A stretch of 49,101 bases of DNA, taken from contig JAQUSF010000012.1 in assembly GCA_028715215.1 (NCBI GenBank), forward strand, positions 1 through 49,101, in the 5' to 3' direction. Shown here piece by piece: positions 1 through 8,697 of the stretch. The notes below the pieces were generated by a model. The model saw only the letters and a list, made by a program, of their open reading frames with translations, had not been told where the DNA came from and did no database searches. The position numbers were made by a program, and so were the translations under genes. The stretch's first letter is position 1; every line of letters starts with the position of its first letter. Origin of the DNA: Candidatus Zixiibacteriota bacterium (GTDB lineage Bacteria; Zixibacteria; MSB-5A5; GN15; FEB-12).

Positions 1-1
1 T

Positions 2-544
2 TTCAGACGCGGTTTACCGATTATCGTCGATGCCCAGCCCTATTATGTGGTTGAATTTCATCATTTTAAAATGGGTCGAGGCCGAGCCAATATCCGGACG
101 AAATTAAAACATATCAAAACCGGCGCCGTTATTGAAAAAGTATTTTCTTCCAATGATTCTTTTAAACCTCCTGATCTGGAAAACAGGAAAATGCAGTATC
201 TCTATGAGAATACCGGTGAGTTCATTTTCATGGACGCACAAACTTATGAGCAAATTCACGTTGCGGTGGACAAGCTGGGCGACGCTAAAATGTACCTTCT
301 GGAAAATGAGGATTACCAGGTCTTGTTTCTGGATAATGAAGCCATCTCGGTGGATTTTCCGGCTTCGGTGATTCTGGAAGTAGTGCACACCGAACCCACT
401 GTCCGGGGTGATACTGTAAGCAATATTACCAAACTCGCGAAACTTCAAACCGGCCTTGTAATCAAAGTCCCGCCTTTTATAAAAGAAGGCGACCGGGTCA
501 AGGTTGACACCCGGACCGGTGAGTATCTGGAACGAGCTAACTGA
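2..544 (+). CDS. efp: Elongation factor P, 5' truncated by window edge
   Basis: Translation factor that binds between the P and E sites and rescues ribosomes stalled at polyproline. The open frame begins before the window; reading from base 2 gives FRRGLPIIVDAQPYYVVEF, the KOW-like N-terminal domain, so the ORF-track start at 47 (GTG) is internal. The central OB domain and the C-terminal OB domain ending VDTRTGEYLERAN are intact, so only about 8 to 10 N-terminal residues are missing. The modified loop reads KMGRGRANIRTKL: the residue that is Lys34 in E. coli (PGKGQA) is Arg here, and the preceding Pro is Met. No modifying enzyme (epmA, earP, ymfI) lies in the window. The rnhC start codon follows 3 bases after the stop, suggesting cotranscription. 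Confidence 0.95.
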   Translation, partial: FRRGLPIIVDAQPYYVVEFHHFKMGRGRANIRTKLKHIKTGAVIEKVFSSNDSFKPPDLENRKMQYLYENTGEFIFMDAQTYEQIHVAVDKLGDAKMYLLENEDYQVLFLDNEAISVDFPASVILEVVHTEPTVRGDTVSNITKLAKLQTGLVIKVPPFIKEGDRVKVDTRTGEYLERAN

Positions 545-547
545 GCC

Positions 548-1201
548 GTGAATTTGAGTCGACAGGTTATCGGGGTCGATGAATCCGGTAAAGGAGATTT
601 CTTCGGCCCCCTGGTGATTGCTTCATTCTATGCCTCCGATGCCGAGCTTGAAGGTCTGACCCGGCTGGGGGTTCGCGATTCCAAGCTTATCAGCGATAAT
701 AAACTCATTCAAATCGACGCCAGACTTCGCACCGCCTATCCTCACGCCCTGGTAATAATAGGACCGGAACGATATAACCAGCTTTATGACAGAATAAAAA
801 ATCTGAACAGGCTTCTGGCCTGGGGTCATGCCCGGGCGATTGAAAATATTCTGGATAAACATCCGGCTGACCTGGCGATATCCGATAAGTTCGGTAACTC
901 CGCTTTGATTGAAAACGCCCTGATGGAAAAAGGGCGTACAATCAGGCTGGAGCAACTGGTGCGGGGTGAAAGTATTCTCCAGGTGGCCGCCGCTTCGATA
1001 CTGGCCCGGGCGGCTTTCTTGAGGGAGATGAAAAAACTCAGTGATTTCTACCGGGTGACGTTGCCTCGGGGCGCCTCTGCGGGGGTTGACCGGATTGGAG
1101 CGCATCTGGTCAATCAATATGGTCCGGCGGTTTTAGATAAAATTGCCAAACGTCATTTTAAAAATTACCAGCGCGCGGTTAATCCCACCCTGTTCAAATA
1201 A
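548..1201 (+). CDS. rnhC: Ribonuclease HIII-type RNase H, lacking the N-terminal TBP-like domain
   Basis: Type 2 RNase H, which cleaves the RNA strand of RNA-DNA hybrids. The N-terminal GVDESGKGDFFGPLV motif is the RNase HIII signature (RNase HII normally has GVDEVGRG). Candidate metal-binding carboxylates are D11, E12, D113 (ISDKF) and E141 (VRGES), which fits the DEDE set of HIII. Canonical RNase HIII is about 300 residues with an N-terminal TBP-like substrate-binding domain; this protein is 217 residues and starts directly at the catalytic core. The start is GTG at 548, 3 bases after the efp stop. A hairpin terminator follows the stop. It could be annotated RNase HII (rnhB) by length, but the active-site motif favours HIII. 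Confidence 0.88.
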   Translation: MNLSRQVIGVDESGKGDFFGPLVIASFYASDAELEGLTRLGVRDSKLISDNKLIQIDARLRTAYPHALVIIGPERYNQLYDRIKNLNRLLAWGHARAIENILDKHPADLAISDKFGNSALIENALMEKGRTIRLEQLVRGESILQVAAASILARAAFLREMKKLSDFYRVTLPRGASAGVDRIGAHLVNQYGPAVLDKIAKRHFKNYQRAVNPTLFK

Positions 1202-1202
1202 A

Positions 1203-1227
1203 AAAGCCGGACAGTCCGTCCGGCTTT
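1203..1227. terminator. Bidirectional hairpin terminator
   Basis: A perfect 10-bp stem, AAAGCCGGAC/GTCCGGCTTT, with a 5-nt loop. It sits between the converging rnhC and the minus-strand lipoprotein gene. The A and T ends of the stem provide a short U tract in either direction. Confidence 0.8.
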
Positions 1228-1249
1228 CAAGAAATCGGTTAAAATACCC

Positions 1250-1987
1250 TTAGAAATAATATACCATTTCACCGACTATCTGGCCATTGGGATAGGTCTG
1301 GTCGGTCGTACTGATTATATATTTGGTCAAACCTATTCCCGGCGTGTACCAGTAATAGTTTTTAACCTCGGTCGAACTGTTGTTTCTGATTCGTACGGAA
1401 CCGCTGTAGGCACCGCCGCTGCTCAAGGCGATGGTCTCGGTATTTTCGACGACCATGTCACCGGAACCGGTTGTCGGATAAGCCGGTAAAAGAACGCCGT
1501 TATCGGTACCGTTGTCGTCTTCATCGACCTCGGGATTGTCGTTATCGTTAAGCACGTCGTCAAGAACGTCTTCGGTGGTTACATAACGATTCCAAGTCGC
1601 CCCAGGCAGAAGCGGATAGCTTAAAAGTTTTTCAGGTATGGCCTGAAGGTCGGTGTAAAGATATACCGATGAATCGGATGTTACTATAAAATTAGTATCC
1701 TTGGAACCATTGCTGCTTTCGATGAACCACTGAGTGGCAGTAGTGACCCCGAACGGTACTTCGGCGCCGACGGTAAAGGTTATTTCTTCGATGGTGCCGT
1801 TGGAATAGGTAACTTCGTATATAATCTTATGTCCTTCTGAGAGAGGAAAATAATTGACAGTATTGTTAACAGCGGGGTCATTGGCGCTGCTTATGATACT
1901 CGATTCATTTTCCGAACAACCCATCCAGCCCAGAGTAAAAGTAAAAACCGCCGCCATAAAAAAACCGATTAAATAACGTCTTGGCAT
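1250..1987 (-). CDS. Putative lipoprotein of unknown function
   Basis: A 245-residue exported protein. The N-terminus has an RR pair, a hydrophobic stretch and then LGWMGC, a weak lipobox (Trp at -3, Gly at -1) that would lipidate Cys24. The mature part is polar, Thr/Ser/Asp-rich and predicted beta-rich, with an acidic linker (NDNDNPEVDEDDNGTDNG) near residues 148-165 that resembles a flexible or calcium-binding loop. The C-terminal half ends in alternating beta-strand pattern (KNYYWYTPGIGLTKYII). On the minus strand the ATG is preceded by AAGGAGGG, a strong ribosome site. It is monocistronic: the terminator at 1203-1227 lies just beyond its stop. I do not recognise a family. Confidence 0.75.
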   Translation of the reverse strand: MPRRYLIGFFMAAVFTFTLGWMGCSENESSIISSANDPAVNNTVNYFPLSEGHKIIYEVTYSNGTIEEITFTVGAEVPFGVTTATQWFIESSNGSKDTNFIVTSDSSVYLYTDLQAIPEKLLSYPLLPGATWNRYVTTEDVLDDVLNDNDNPEVDEDDNGTDNGVLLPAYPTTGSGDMVVENTETIALSSGGAYSGSVRIRNNSSTEVKNYYWYTPGIGLTKYIISTTDQTYPNGQIVGEMVYYF

Positions 1988-2268
1988 CTAACCCTCCTTA
2001 AAGCCTTAAGGCATTATGGTTCTAACGTAACTGTTTTATATATATGCAAGTTCAGTGCCGGGACTGTGGCGTCAGAGTAATATAAACAAGGGCAAGGACT
2101 TACTCCGGTATGGTTTCAGGTTGAAACACCCCTTTTGATTAGACAAGAATTGGATGTATTCTATACTCAGTTGTCCGGAGGCTAACCGGTCTGATGTATC
2201 GACGCTAAAAAGACAGGCGTAAATGCCGATAATCTTATTGAATGTAACCATTTAGCAATAAAGGAAAG

Positions 2269-4344
2269 ATGATGAACGGTACCATACCCGACATGTTATT
2301 TGCGGTATTTTTTCTGCTGGCTTTAATTCTGGTGGCGCGTTTCCGAAATCATATCAACTCAGTGGATAAAGCCAGTTATAATTATCTTTCCGGCGGGCTG
2401 GTAATTTTAGCCTTTCTGTCTCTGGCGCGGGTATACGATAACCTGGGTTTTTTCAAGAATGTGCCCTTTCTTTCCGAACCCCTTTTCTTCCAGCTGGTAA
2501 GCTGGATAGGCGTGATCACCGGGATTACCTTTATTGTCAGTGGTGTTTCCAGCTGGTTACCGCTGGCTCAAAATTTTAAAAAAAATAACACTGAAAAAAT
2601 CCGGCAACTGGATTTTATTAAGAAAGTCGAACAACTGGTCAGTTTTGAAACCCGCCTTGATAATATCCTGGAAAATTCTCTGGATTACATGGTGGAACAT
2701 TTCGATTTGAAACATGGCCTGGTGTTCAAGTTTTCCCCGGTTCGACATAAAGTGTATTTAGTGGCGTTCCGGGGTAAACCTACCGTTAATACCGCCCGCC
2801 TGGAAAGTGTCAGATTCGACGATGAAGGCTGGCGTAATTATCTTGAGGGCGTCAGGTTGGAAAATGCCGGTGTTCTGGCGGGGCTGAATGAAATAATCGG
2901 GCAGCCTGATGTAATTCTCCCGCTGGTGGTGAACGATAAACCCATCGTCTTTTTTGCTCTATGGTGTCACAGCCAGAATCTTTGTGACCGCGAGGGTCGG
3001 TTGAACCTGAAAATAGCCGCGGATATTATTACACGTAAAATTCAGTCCCGGCAGATGACATTGAGGGAAACTTTCATTTCGCGGGTGGAAAAACTGAAAG
3101 CGACTTTAAGAGATTCGATTACCATGGAGAAAAATCTAAAAGAGAACCTCGCGGCTGTCTGTAAAATTTTAAAAACGCATATTCCTGCCGATTATCTTTC
3201 GATGGTAGTGGTCAACCACGGCACTTCCCGGATGCATCGTTTTACCGTTGGCATTAATGAAACTGTGCTTGAAGAAAAAAATATAAACATGCTCGGCAAC
3301 AATTACATCACGGGCCTGGTGATGGATAGCGGGCAGTCTCAAATTATCAATGACCTGAATAAAATTAACCGTACCGACCTTGAGACAATATTCAAAAGCA
3401 ACCGTTTAAGAGCCGTGGCGGCGATACCCTTGCTGCATGGCCGTCAAATCGAGGGGGTTTTCATGACGGCGGCAGAAGAAAAGGGTTGTTATAGTCCTTC
3501 CCATGTGGAAATGCTGAATCATATTACGCCGTTGCTGATGGAACTGCTGAGCCTTGAGAAAAACCGCGAGGAGGTAGCAGTGCGCGAACGCCGAATATCT
3601 CTGATAAACGGTTTTGTTAATGAAATTGGGCAGCATGTCAGCATTCAAAATATTTTTGAAAAAGCGGCGGCGGTGATTTATGAAGAGATAAAAACCACCC
3701 TGGTAAAAATCTCCACGGTCGAGGAACGGGCCCGGACTTTGAAACCGCGGGTCTTCCGGGTGCAACCTTCGGTGAATGATTTTATTCCGCTCCGCCGGAC
3801 GATTCCAGTCTCAATGATGCCCTGTCATAAACAGGTAGTTAAAACCGGTCGGCAGATGCTGGTCACCCAGTCGGCAACCGGGGAACGGATGTCAGATGAT
3901 GAAGCCCGGATCGTTCTTAACCGCGGTCTGGCGACCGCCCTGCTGGTGCCGGTTAAACTTCGAGAAAGGGTTTTTGCCGTTATCACTCTGGCTGAAAGAA
4001 GAGCCTGGAAACGTTTTCAATACAGTCATCTGGATGTTCTTTTTATAAACAGCATCGCTCTGGCGCTGTCGATGGCTCTGCAACTTTATGTGGCTCGAAG
4101 GAAAACCATGCCCGGCCAGGATAGTCACCACCGGTTTATGCAAACCCAAAATAAGAGAAACTGGGATGGCGACTTCCGTACCAGGGTTAAATCAGCTTTG
4201 ACCGGTATTATGGGGTCGGTGGAAATTTTAAAAACACAGCCGACTATGGAAGGTACCGGTCAGGAAAGGTATTTGAATATCATTGACCGTTCAGCCCGTA
4301 AAATAAATGAATGTCTGCTGGGGGAGAAAGCGGAAGTTCGGTAG
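2269..4344 (+). CDS. Membrane GAF-domain protein with degenerate, truncated histidine-kinase end
   Basis: A 691-residue protein. The N-terminus has three hydrophobic segments (roughly residues 8-25, 40-60 and 72-95), followed by a helical linker and about three GAF-like domains (roughly 115-270, 290-430 and 445-605). The last 60 residues resemble a HisKA dimerisation helix pair (SALTGIMGSVEILK ... RYLNIIDRSARKINECLLG). Aligned to the usual SHELRTPL block, the phosphoacceptor His is replaced (FRTRVKSALTGIM), and the protein stops there with no HATPase_c domain. It is therefore probably not an active kinase. It could sense a signal through GAF domains and pass it to a partner. Two adjacent ATGs (2269, 2272) follow an AAGGAAAG ribosome site. 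It is upstream of, but separated from, the FMN riboswitch. Confidence 0.75.
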   Translation: MMNGTIPDMLFAVFFLLALILVARFRNHINSVDKASYNYLSGGLVILAFLSLARVYDNLGFFKNVPFLSEPLFFQLVSWIGVITGITFIVSGVSSWLPLAQNFKKNNTEKIRQLDFIKKVEQLVSFETRLDNILENSLDYMVEHFDLKHGLVFKFSPVRHKVYLVAFRGKPTVNTARLESVRFDDEGWRNYLEGVRLENAGVLAGLNEIIGQPDVILPLVVNDKPIVFFALWCHSQNLCDREGRLNLKIAADIITRKIQSRQMTLRETFISRVEKLKATLRDSITMEKNLKENLAAVCKILKTHIPADYLSMVVVNHGTSRMHRFTVGINETVLEEKNINMLGNNYITGLVMDSGQSQIINDLNKINRTDLETIFKSNRLRAVAAIPLLHGRQIEGVFMTAAEEKGCYSPSHVEMLNHITPLLMELLSLEKNREEVAVRERRISLINGFVNEIGQHVSIQNIFEKAAAVIYEEIKTTLVKISTVEERARTLKPRVFRVQPSVNDFIPLRRTIPVSMMPCHKQVVKTGRQMLVTQSATGERMSDDEARIVLNRGLATALLVPVKLRERVFAVITLAERRAWKRFQYSHLDVLFINSIALALSMALQLYVARRKTMPGQDSHHRFMQTQNKRNWDGDFRTRVKSALTGIMGSVEILKTQPTMEGTGQERYLNIIDRSARKINECLLGEKAEVR

Positions 4345-4473
4345 AATCGGTTACGGGGCATTGAAAGTTTTTTCCGGTGGGAATTATTTTCCCCCGTATC
4401 ATTAAATCAATCTTATAATTAAAACAAAAAAGCTGTTGCCTTTTCGGGGAAACCATATATATTCCTGATATAA

Positions 4474-4596
4474 TCTTCGGGGTGAGGTGGAATTCCTCAA
4501 TCGGCGGTGATAGCCCGCGAACCGGAAGAATAAATTACTGGTTGAGCCTGTGCAATTCGGGCGCCGACGGTTAAAGTCCGGATGGGAGAAGATACA
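4474..4596 (+). promoter_or_regulatory. FMN riboswitch (RFN element)
   Basis: The conserved RFN blocks are all visible in order: GGGGTGAGGTGGAATTCCTC, then CGGCGGTGATAGCCCGCGA, a variable arm, and GCCGACGGTTAAAGTCCGGATGGGAGAAGA. This aptamer binds FMN and shuts off expression of riboflavin genes when FMN is plentiful. It lies about 65 nt upstream of ribD. Two small hairpins (CCTT..AAGG and GGTA..TACC) follow before the expression platform. Confidence 0.96.
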
Positions 4597-4632
4597 GTCC
4601 TTTATTAAGGCGGATGGGTATATCTACCTCTG

Positions 4633-4659
4633 ACCCCGAATTATATTTGGGGTTTTTTT
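4633..4659 (+). terminator. Riboswitch-controlled intrinsic terminator abutting ribD start
   Basis: The stem is ACCCCGAA/TTTGGGGT (one G-U pair) with a TTATA loop and is followed by seven T residues. The T run ends at 4659 and the ribD ATG begins at 4660. The GGGG of the 3' arm is the only purine tract within ribosome-site distance, so the same hairpin could block both transcription and translation. Confidence 0.8.
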
Positions 4660-5778
4660 ATGGCTAAAAAGGACGGCTTTTCACCGGCTGACAGAGAATA
4701 TATGCAACGGGCTCTTGACCTGGCGGTTCGAGCCCGGGGGAGAACCGCGCCCAACTCGATGGTGGGGGCGGTGATAGTCAGGGAGGGTGTTATCGTGGGT
4801 GAGGGTTATCATCGGCGTGCCGGGGGCGACCATGCCGAGATAAGCGCTTTGAAAAAAGCCGGTCCAAAAGCCGAAGGTGCTGTTATATATGTTACTCTGG
4901 AGCCCTGCTGCCACACCGGTCTGACCGGTCCCTGCACGGACAGGCTCATTAAGGCTGGTATTAAAAAGGTTATCTATGCCATCAAGGACCCTGACCCCCG
5001 CGTCAATGGCAGGGGAGCTAAAGCGCTTGCCACAGCGGGTCTTGAAGTATCGGGCGGGTTGTTAAAGGAAGCCGCGCTTCGGATAAATGAAATTTATTTT
5101 GGAAATCTATTTAATAACCGACCTTTCATTATCCTGAAAACGGTACAGTCCCTTGATGGCCGGATAGCCACGGCCACGGGTGCTTCCCGGTGGCTTTCAG
5201 GCACGGACTCACTTGATTTGGCTCATCAGCTTCGCGCCGAAGTGGATGCCGTGGTGGTGGGTGCAGGCACGGTACGCGCCGATAATCCGGCCTTGACCGT
5301 CCGGAGAGTTGCCGGTAAAAATCCTTATCGGATAATTATCTCCGGTTCCCTCCGTATTCCCCCTCACTGCCGGTTGCTGAATGATAATAAGGATTACCGC
5401 ACCATCCTGGTTTCCTCGGGCTCGGCTATTGCCCGGTTTACCGGGAATAATAAAATGAATAAACCTGTTATCTGGAAAGTGAAGAAAAACCGGGATGGTC
5501 ACATCGACCTGCATGACTTCGTTGCCAAAGCTACTCAGTTCGGGTTGCGTTCGCTGCTTGTTGAAGGCGGGGCAAAACTGGTCACCTCCTTTTTAAAAGC
5601 CGGTTTGTGGGATAAATACGTGATTATTACGACACCGCTGGTGATAGGCAGAGGCATTGAGGCGGTCGGTGACCTGGCGGTTAAAAAACTGTCGCAGGCG
5701 ATTACTTTCGAACATGAAGAAATAACTTTCAGAGGACGGGACACGGTTTTTATCGGTTACCAGAAAAGGGATAAATAA
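4660..5778 (+). CDS. ribD: Bifunctional diaminohydroxyphosphoribosylaminopyrimidine deaminase / 5-amino-6-(5-phosphoribosylamino)uracil reductase
   Basis: Catalyses the second and third steps of riboflavin synthesis: deamination of the GTP cyclohydrolase II product, then NADPH-dependent ribosyl reduction. The deaminase domain (about 1-145) has the zinc site H58-A-E60 and PCCHTGLTGPC (Cys83, Cys92). The reductase domain starts near 148 with NRPFIILKTVQSLDGRIAT and ends near 370. The length of 372 is normal for fused RibD. The chosen ATG at 4660 gives ADREYMQRAL at the usual distance from the zinc site; an ATG at 4702 would remove conserved residues. It is the first gene of the FMN-regulated operon, with ribE starting 3 bases after its stop. 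Confidence 0.96.
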   Translation: MAKKDGFSPADREYMQRALDLAVRARGRTAPNSMVGAVIVREGVIVGEGYHRRAGGDHAEISALKKAGPKAEGAVIYVTLEPCCHTGLTGPCTDRLIKAGIKKVIYAIKDPDPRVNGRGAKALATAGLEVSGGLLKEAALRINEIYFGNLFNNRPFIILKTVQSLDGRIATATGASRWLSGTDSLDLAHQLRAEVDAVVVGAGTVRADNPALTVRRVAGKNPYRIIISGSLRIPPHCRLLNDNKDYRTILVSSGSAIARFTGNNKMNKPVIWKVKKNRDGHIDLHDFVAKATQFGLRSLLVEGGAKLVTSFLKAGLWDKYVIITTPLVIGRGIEAVGDLAVKKLSQAITFEHEEITFRGRDTVFIGYQKRDK

Positions 5779-5781
5779 ATT

Positions 5782-6417
5782 ATGTTCACCGGTTTGATAG
5801 AGACGACAGGTATAATCCGGGAAATTAAATACCGCGGGAATTATTCCATTCTCAGGGTAGCTTCGACGTTGCCGGCAGGAGAACTTAAACTCGGGGAATC
5901 GATTGCCTGCGATGGCGCCTGTTTAACGGTGGTGGATATAAATAAAGACTGTTTCACAGTCGAGGCTTCGCAGGAGACCGTTTCCCGAACTATTCTTGAC
6001 CGGTACAAAGTCGGGACCCGGATAAATATCGAACGGGCGCTGAAAGCCGGCGACCGTATGGGCGGGCATTTCGTCAGCGGTCATATCGACGATACCGGGG
6101 TGGTCGATTACTTGAAACCGCTCGGCGAATCCTGGGAGCTGGCGGTTAATTTCAGCCCGGAATATGATATTTACGTGGTTGAGAAAGGGTCGATTGCCCT
6201 TAACGGCTTGTCGCTGACGGTAAACCGGTGCCGACCGGGATGGCTGACGGTCAATCTTATTCCTCACACGGTCAATGTGACGACGGTGGGCGGTTTGAGA
6301 ACCGGCGACCGCATTAATATGGAATTCGATTTAATTGGAAAATATATTGCCAGATTTATTAGCCGAGGGAAAAAGAACGGAGTAACCAAAGACTTACTCA
6401 AAGAAAGCGGTTGGTAG
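5782..6417 (+). CDS. ribE: Riboflavin synthase alpha chain
   Basis: Dismutates two 6,7-dimethyl-8-ribityllumazine molecules into riboflavin plus 5-amino-6-ribitylaminouracil. It starts with the invariant MFTGLIE and has the family's duplicated lumazine-binding barrels (about 1-97 and 98-195), with the second marked by [10 protein letters not shown]. The length of 211 is typical. It lies second in the operon, 3 bases after ribD and 2 bases before the likely ribBA ATG, so translation is probably coupled. Confidence 0.96.
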   Translation: MFTGLIETTGIIREIKYRGNYSILRVASTLPAGELKLGESIACDGACLTVVDINKDCFTVEASQETVSRTILDRYKVGTRINIERALKAGDRMGGHFVSGHIDDTGVVDYLKPLGESWELAVNFSPEYDIYVVEKGSIALNGLSLTVNRCRPGWLTVNLIPHTVNVTTVGGLRTGDRINMEFDLIGKYIARFISRGKKNGVTKDLLKESGW

Positions 6418-6419
6418 TT

Positions 6420-7643
6420 ATGACTGATGATATAAAGTTTAACAGTATTCCGGAAGCGGTGGAGGACATTCGTAAGGGTAAATTCATAATTGTGGTGGAT
6501 GATGAGGACCGGGAGAATGAGGGTGACCTGATTATGGCTGCGGAAAAGGCGACGCCCGAAGCGATCAATTTCTTTGCCAAGCACGGCCGGGGGTTGATTT
6601 GCGTGCCGATGACCGGGGAGCGAATCGAACAGCTGAAACTGCACCCTATGGTGGAAGTGAACACCGCCCGCCTGGGCACGCGTTTTACGGTTTCAGTCGA
6701 TGCTCTGGAGGGAACAACGACCGGTATCTCCGCTTTCGACCGGGCGGTGACAATCCGGAAACTTGTGGATGAACAGACCCGGCCGGAAGACCTGGGCCGC
6801 CCCGGACATGTCTTTCCCCTTCGGGCTCTCGACGGCGGGGTGCTCACCCGCGCCGGGCATACTGAAGCTTCGGTTGACCTGGCCCGTCTGGCCGGTCTTA
6901 TACCCATGGGCGTCTTATGTGAGATTATGGATGACGACGGTACGATGGCGCGTGTGCCCCGCCTTTATCAATTTGCCAGGGAACACAACCTGAAACTGAT
7001 AACCGTGCATGACCTGATTGCCTATCGGCGGCAGACGGAGAAACTGGTGCAACGGGTCACCACCGTCAACATGCCCACCCGGTATGGTAATTTTACTATG
7101 CATATGTACCGGTCGGATATCGATAATCATCATCACCTGGCTCTGGTCAAGGGCGAGGTTTCGGGACGTAAAAATGTACTTGTCCGGGTACACTCCCAGT
7201 GCCTGACCGGCGATGTTTTTGGTTCCTGTCGCTGTGATTGCGGCGACCAGTTGCGAATTGCCATGCAGATGGTCGAAAAGGAAGGAACCGGGGTTATTCT
7301 GTATATGCGGCAGGAAGGCCGGGGGATAGGCCTGGCCAACAAAATCCTGGCTTACCATCTACAGGATAACGGTCGGGATACGGTGCAGGCGAATGAAGAA
7401 CTGGGTTTCAAAGCCGACCTTCGCGATTACGGCATCGGCGCCCAGATTCTGGTGGACCTGGGTTTGACGTCGATTCGGTTACTGACCAATAATCCCAAGA
7501 AGGTAATCGGTCTGAAAGGCTATGGCCTGGAAATTACCGACCGGGTTCCGATTCAGATGGAACCCTCGGAGTACAATTACCACTACCTGGAAACAAAGCG
7601 GGATAAAATGGGACATTTATTAAAACTTAAAAAAACCAATTGA
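6420..7643 (+). CDS. ribBA: Bifunctional 3,4-dihydroxy-2-butanone-4-phosphate synthase / GTP cyclohydrolase II
   Basis: Supplies both precursors of the pathway. The N-terminal DHBP synthase domain (about 1-205) contains [16 protein letters not shown] and [14 protein letters not shown]. The C-terminal GTP cyclohydrolase II domain (about 208-400) contains the zinc cysteines in [15 protein letters not shown] and the RQEGRGIGL substrate motif. The ORF track opens at TTG 6411, inside ribE. The ATG at 6420, giving [10 protein letters not shown], lies 2 bases after the ribE stop and begins where family members begin, so I use it. Both active sites look intact. Confidence 0.95.
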   Translation: MTDDIKFNSIPEAVEDIRKGKFIIVVDDEDRENEGDLIMAAEKATPEAINFFAKHGRGLICVPMTGERIEQLKLHPMVEVNTARLGTRFTVSVDALEGTTTGISAFDRAVTIRKLVDEQTRPEDLGRPGHVFPLRALDGGVLTRAGHTEASVDLARLAGLIPMGVLCEIMDDDGTMARVPRLYQFAREHNLKLITVHDLIAYRRQTEKLVQRVTTVNMPTRYGNFTMHMYRSDIDNHHHLALVKGEVSGRKNVLVRVHSQCLTGDVFGSCRCDCGDQLRIAMQMVEKEGTGVILYMRQEGRGIGLANKILAYHLQDNGRDTVQANEELGFKADLRDYGIGAQILVDLGLTSIRLLTNNPKKVIGLKGYGLEITDRVPIQMEPSEYNYHYLETKRDKMGHLLKLKKTN

Positions 7644-7650
7644 GGCGATT

Positions 7651-8121
7651 ATGAATGTTAAAAAACTGGAAGGTAAGCTGGATGCCACCGGTATCAAATG
7701 CGGTCTGGTGGTCAGCCGGTTTAATAATTTTCTAACGGATAAACTTCTCGATGGTGCTCTTGATTGTCTGTATCGGCACGGCGGGAAGGAAGAGAATTTC
7801 GAAGTGGCTTATGTGCCGGGGGCGTTTGAAATTGCCTATATGGCATCTAAAATGGCCCGGTCGGGACGTTATGACGCCGTTATCTGCCTGGGAGCCGTTA
7901 TTCGCGGGGAGACGCCGCATTTTGATTATATTGCCGGCGAAGCCTCCAAAGGTATTGCCCGCCTGGCCTTAGAAACTGGTCGACCGGTTATTTACGGGCT
8001 GGTTACCGCCGACACCCTGGAACAGGCTATTGAACGCTCCGGGACTAAAGCCGGGAATAAGGGCTGGCAGGCGGCTGAGGCGGCGATTGAGATGGTTAAT
8101 CTTTATCGCCTGATTGATTAA
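7651..8121 (+). CDS. ribH: 6,7-dimethyl-8-ribityllumazine synthase
   Basis: Condenses the RibD product (after dephosphorylation) with dihydroxybutanone phosphate; it forms icosahedral or pentameric shells in relatives. The 156-residue protein has VPGAFEIAY, the catalytic His90 in [16 protein letters not shown] and the C-terminal [13 protein letters not shown] motif. It starts 7 bases after ribBA with GAGGCGATT upstream as a plausible ribosome site. Order ribBA-ribH-nusB is a widely conserved arrangement. Confidence 0.96.
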   Translation: MNVKKLEGKLDATGIKCGLVVSRFNNFLTDKLLDGALDCLYRHGGKEENFEVAYVPGAFEIAYMASKMARSGRYDAVICLGAVIRGETPHFDYIAGEASKGIARLALETGRPVIYGLVTADTLEQAIERSGTKAGNKGWQAAEAAIEMVNLYRLID

Positions 8122-8126
8122 AAAAA

Positions 8127-8543
8127 ATGAGAGAATCGCCACGCCGCAAGGCTCGCATTGTGGTTCTTAAGGCGCTTTATGCCTGTGAAGTACCTGAGAA
8201 CATTCCCGATGATATCGTCGACACGATAATTGAAGATTCCAAACTGGCGCCTAAAAATATTGAGTTTGCCCGTAATTTTTTCCTGTCAGTTCGCCGGCAT
8301 GAAAAATGGGCTGATGATATCATATCCAAACTTGTCAGAAACTGGGATATCAAGCGTATTGCTGAACTGGACTTGATAATCCTCCGTATGGCCATGGTGG
8401 AATTAAAATATATGCCTGATATTCCCGCCAAGGTGGCTCTTAATGAAGCTATCGAGCTCGCCAAAAAATTTTCGACCGGGGAATCACCTTCGTTCATAAA
8501 CGGCATTTTAGATAATTTTTTGAAAAAAATAGATTCTTTCTGA
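8127..8543 (+). CDS. nusB: Transcription antitermination factor NusB
   Basis: A small all-helical RNA-binding protein that works with NusE/S10 at boxA in rRNA antitermination. Family features are the RRKARIVVLKALYACEV start, ELDLIILRMAMVELKYMPDIPAKVALNEAIELAKKF in the core and SPSFINGILDNFLKK at the C-terminus. The length of 138 is normal. It starts 5 bases after ribH and is probably the last gene of the riboflavin operon. Confidence 0.95.
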   Translation: MRESPRRKARIVVLKALYACEVPENIPDDIVDTIIEDSKLAPKNIEFARNFFLSVRRHEKWADDIISKLVRNWDIKRIAELDLIILRMAMVELKYMPDIPAKVALNEAIELAKKFSTGESPSFINGILDNFLKKIDSF

Positions 8544-8639
8544 TATTTTTTAATTTAATCGTAGTCTGCAAATTCGAGGTACAATGATACTGGACAAGTA
8601 AGTTTAAATCGTTATATTAACAACTTGATGAAAATAAAT

Positions 8640-8697
8640 AATCGGTCTGTAAGGCATTCTGATAAATACGCACGACCGATTTTATTTTGTATTTTTA
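8640..8697 (+). terminator. Hairpin with T-rich tail between nusB and DUF2723 gene
   Basis: AATCGGTC pairs with GACCGATT around a long 26-nt loop and is followed by TTATTTTGTATTTTT. It probably ends the rib operon. The T-rich tail runs to within two bases of the next start codon (8698), leaving no clear ribosome site for that gene. Confidence 0.6.

Noticed and set aside
6411-6419. TTG start of ribBA given by the ORF track
   Set aside because: It lies inside ribE; ATG 6420 matches where the family begins.
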